From AA29 sp041481445 (GTDB lineage: Bacteria > Acidobacteriota > Vicinamibacteria > Fen-336), in contig JBGPBV010000167.1 of NCBI GenBank assembly GCA_041481445.1, positions 1-14,491 of the forward strand: a DNA stretch of 14,491 bases. Reading direction: 5' to 3'. Shown piece by piece: positions 13,826 to 14,491 of the stretch. The translations under genes and the position numbers were made by a program. Positions within the stretch are counted from its first letter, which is position 1, and each line of letters starts with the position of its first letter. The notes under the pieces are model-generated. The model did not search any database, was not told the origin of the DNA, and saw nothing but the letters and a program-made list of their open reading frames with translations.

Positions 13826-14491
13826 CTAGGCCGCCGCCCTCCCCGCCCCCGATGGCTCCGCGAAACCCTTGCCGAGATCGAAGGCCCGCTTCAGGTAGCC
13901 CCGCCGGGTGTCATCGTCCACGACCGGCACGCGGTAGAAGTAGACGTGCTCTACGCGCTTGACGCCCGGGTACCTCAGGCCGAAGTCGTCGACGATCTGC
14001 CGCATGGGTGCTTCCAGGCCGGCCTTGTAGTCTTCCTCGCTGAACAGCGTGGTGCTGATGACCAGGGCCTTCTCGTGCGTCAGGAGTCCCACGCGACCCT
14101 TGATGTTCCCGGCCCAGCCCTCGGACGTGAGCGCGTAGGCGTTGCCGTACGTGAACACGCGCTCGAACCATCCCTTCAGTATCGCGGGGAACCCGAGCCA
14201 GAAGACGGGAGCGATGAAGGCGAGGCCTTCGGCCCGGGCAACCTTCTCCTGGTGCATCCTCACGTCCTTCGGCCGGTGCTCCCAGGCGAGCCGTGCCATC
14301 GCGCGGGGATCCTTGTTGGCGATCAGCCGCGAGATCAGGAACCTCTGGAGGGGACCCCTTGCCGTGTCGAGCGCGCGCTGCCTCAGGTTCATCCCGCTGA
14401 GCACGTCCAGGGGCATGCTCTCGTGAACGTAGCTGTTGAAGTCGCGCACGCGGAAGACCGGATCGAAGCGCTCGGCGTAGAGGTCGATGAC
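13826..14491 (-). CDS. Flavodoxin-fold NAD(P)H:quinone oxidoreductase family protein (5' end cut by window edge)
   Basis: Seen: 221 codons from the right edge to a TAG at 13826. The frame is open through the edge and the first visible residues (DLYAERFDPVF) are an internal family motif, so about 35-45 N-terminal residues are missing; a GTG at 14449 is not the real start. The core motif GLAFIAPVFWLGFPAILKGW, followed by FERVFTYGNAYAL, is the Flavodoxin_2 (PF02525) signature of NQO1/MdaB/KefF-type enzymes, which bind FAD or FMN and make two-electron reductions of quinones. The segment between the two motifs is about 65 residues, longer than usual. The gene converges on the ICMT-family gene, with 10 bases between the stops and no terminator hairpin visible there. 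No functional tie to the sugar genes is seen. Confidence 0.88.
   Translation of the reverse strand, partial: VIDLYAERFDPVFRVRDFNSYVHESMPLDVLSGMNLRQRALDTARGPLQRFLISRLIANKDPRAMARLAWEHRPKDVRMHQEKVARAEGLAFIAPVFWLGFPAILKGWFERVFTYGNAYALTSEGWAGNIKGRVGLLTHEKALVISTTLFSEEDYKAGLEAPMRQIVDDFGLRYPGVKRVEHVYFYRVPVVDDDTRRGYLKRAFDLGKGFAEPSGAGRAAA

Noticed and set aside
14426..14449. GTG at 14449 as the start of the quinone oxidoreductase.
   Set aside because: The frame stays open to the window edge and the residues before this GTG spell a conserved family motif, so the real start is outside the window.
1..14491. CRISPR arrays, tRNA or rRNA genes, insertion sequences, integrases or phage genes.
   Set aside because: No regularly spaced direct repeats, no cloverleaf or rRNA-like segments and no transposase or integrase motifs were seen. 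The only sizeable repeat is the beta-helix gene duplication.

Overview
The window is very GC-rich, densely packed, and has exported enzymes with Sec and Tat signals plus a predicted lipoprotein binding protein. This suggests a Gram-negative, polysaccharide-degrading soil or sediment bacterium. The beta-helix proteins and gene style would fit Acidobacteriota or a similar high-GC phylum, but nothing here fixes the taxonomy.

Layout. (1) Positions 1-1744, minus strand: two tandem, closely similar genes for secreted right-handed beta-helix proteins; the downstream copy runs off the left edge. (2) 1900-5663, minus strand: a two-gene operon, a Tat-exported GH36-type alpha-galactosidase followed by a Sec-exported GH97 glycosidase, joined by a 4-base ATGA overlap. 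(3) 5664-5748: an 85-base divergent intergenic region, probably holding promoters for both arms. (4) 5749-13328, plus strand: eight genes with almost no spacing: an alginate-lyase-family polysaccharide lyase, an SDR dehydrogenase, a fumarylacetoacetate-hydrolase (FAH) family enzyme, an L-rhamnose/L-fucose-type mutarotase, an amidohydrolase-family sugar lactonase, and a complete CUT2 (ribose-type) sugar ABC transporter (binding protein, double ATPase, permease). (5) 13330-13815: a small membrane protein of the isoprenylcysteine methyltransferase family, one base after the permease. (6) 13826 to the right edge, minus strand: a flavodoxin-fold NAD(P)H:quinone oxidoreductase lacking its N-terminus, convergent with the previous gene.

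How the genes may work together. The exported GH36 and GH97 enzymes would remove alpha-galactosyl (or alpha-glucosyl) residues and the lyase would cut a uronate-containing chain. The CUT2 transporter would import a released monosaccharide. Mutarotase, lactonase, SDR and FAH hydrolase are the signature enzymes of the non-phosphorylating L-fucose (or L-rhamnose) pathway that ends in pyruvate plus lactate (or lactaldehyde-level products). The acid-sugar dehydratase and a second dehydrogenase are not in the window, nor is a fucosidase, rhamnosidase or regulator, so the sugar assignment is an inference. The combination suggests a polysaccharide utilisation locus built on an ABC importer rather than a SusCD pair, aimed at a glycan with alpha-galactose, a uronic acid and a 6-deoxy-L-sugar.
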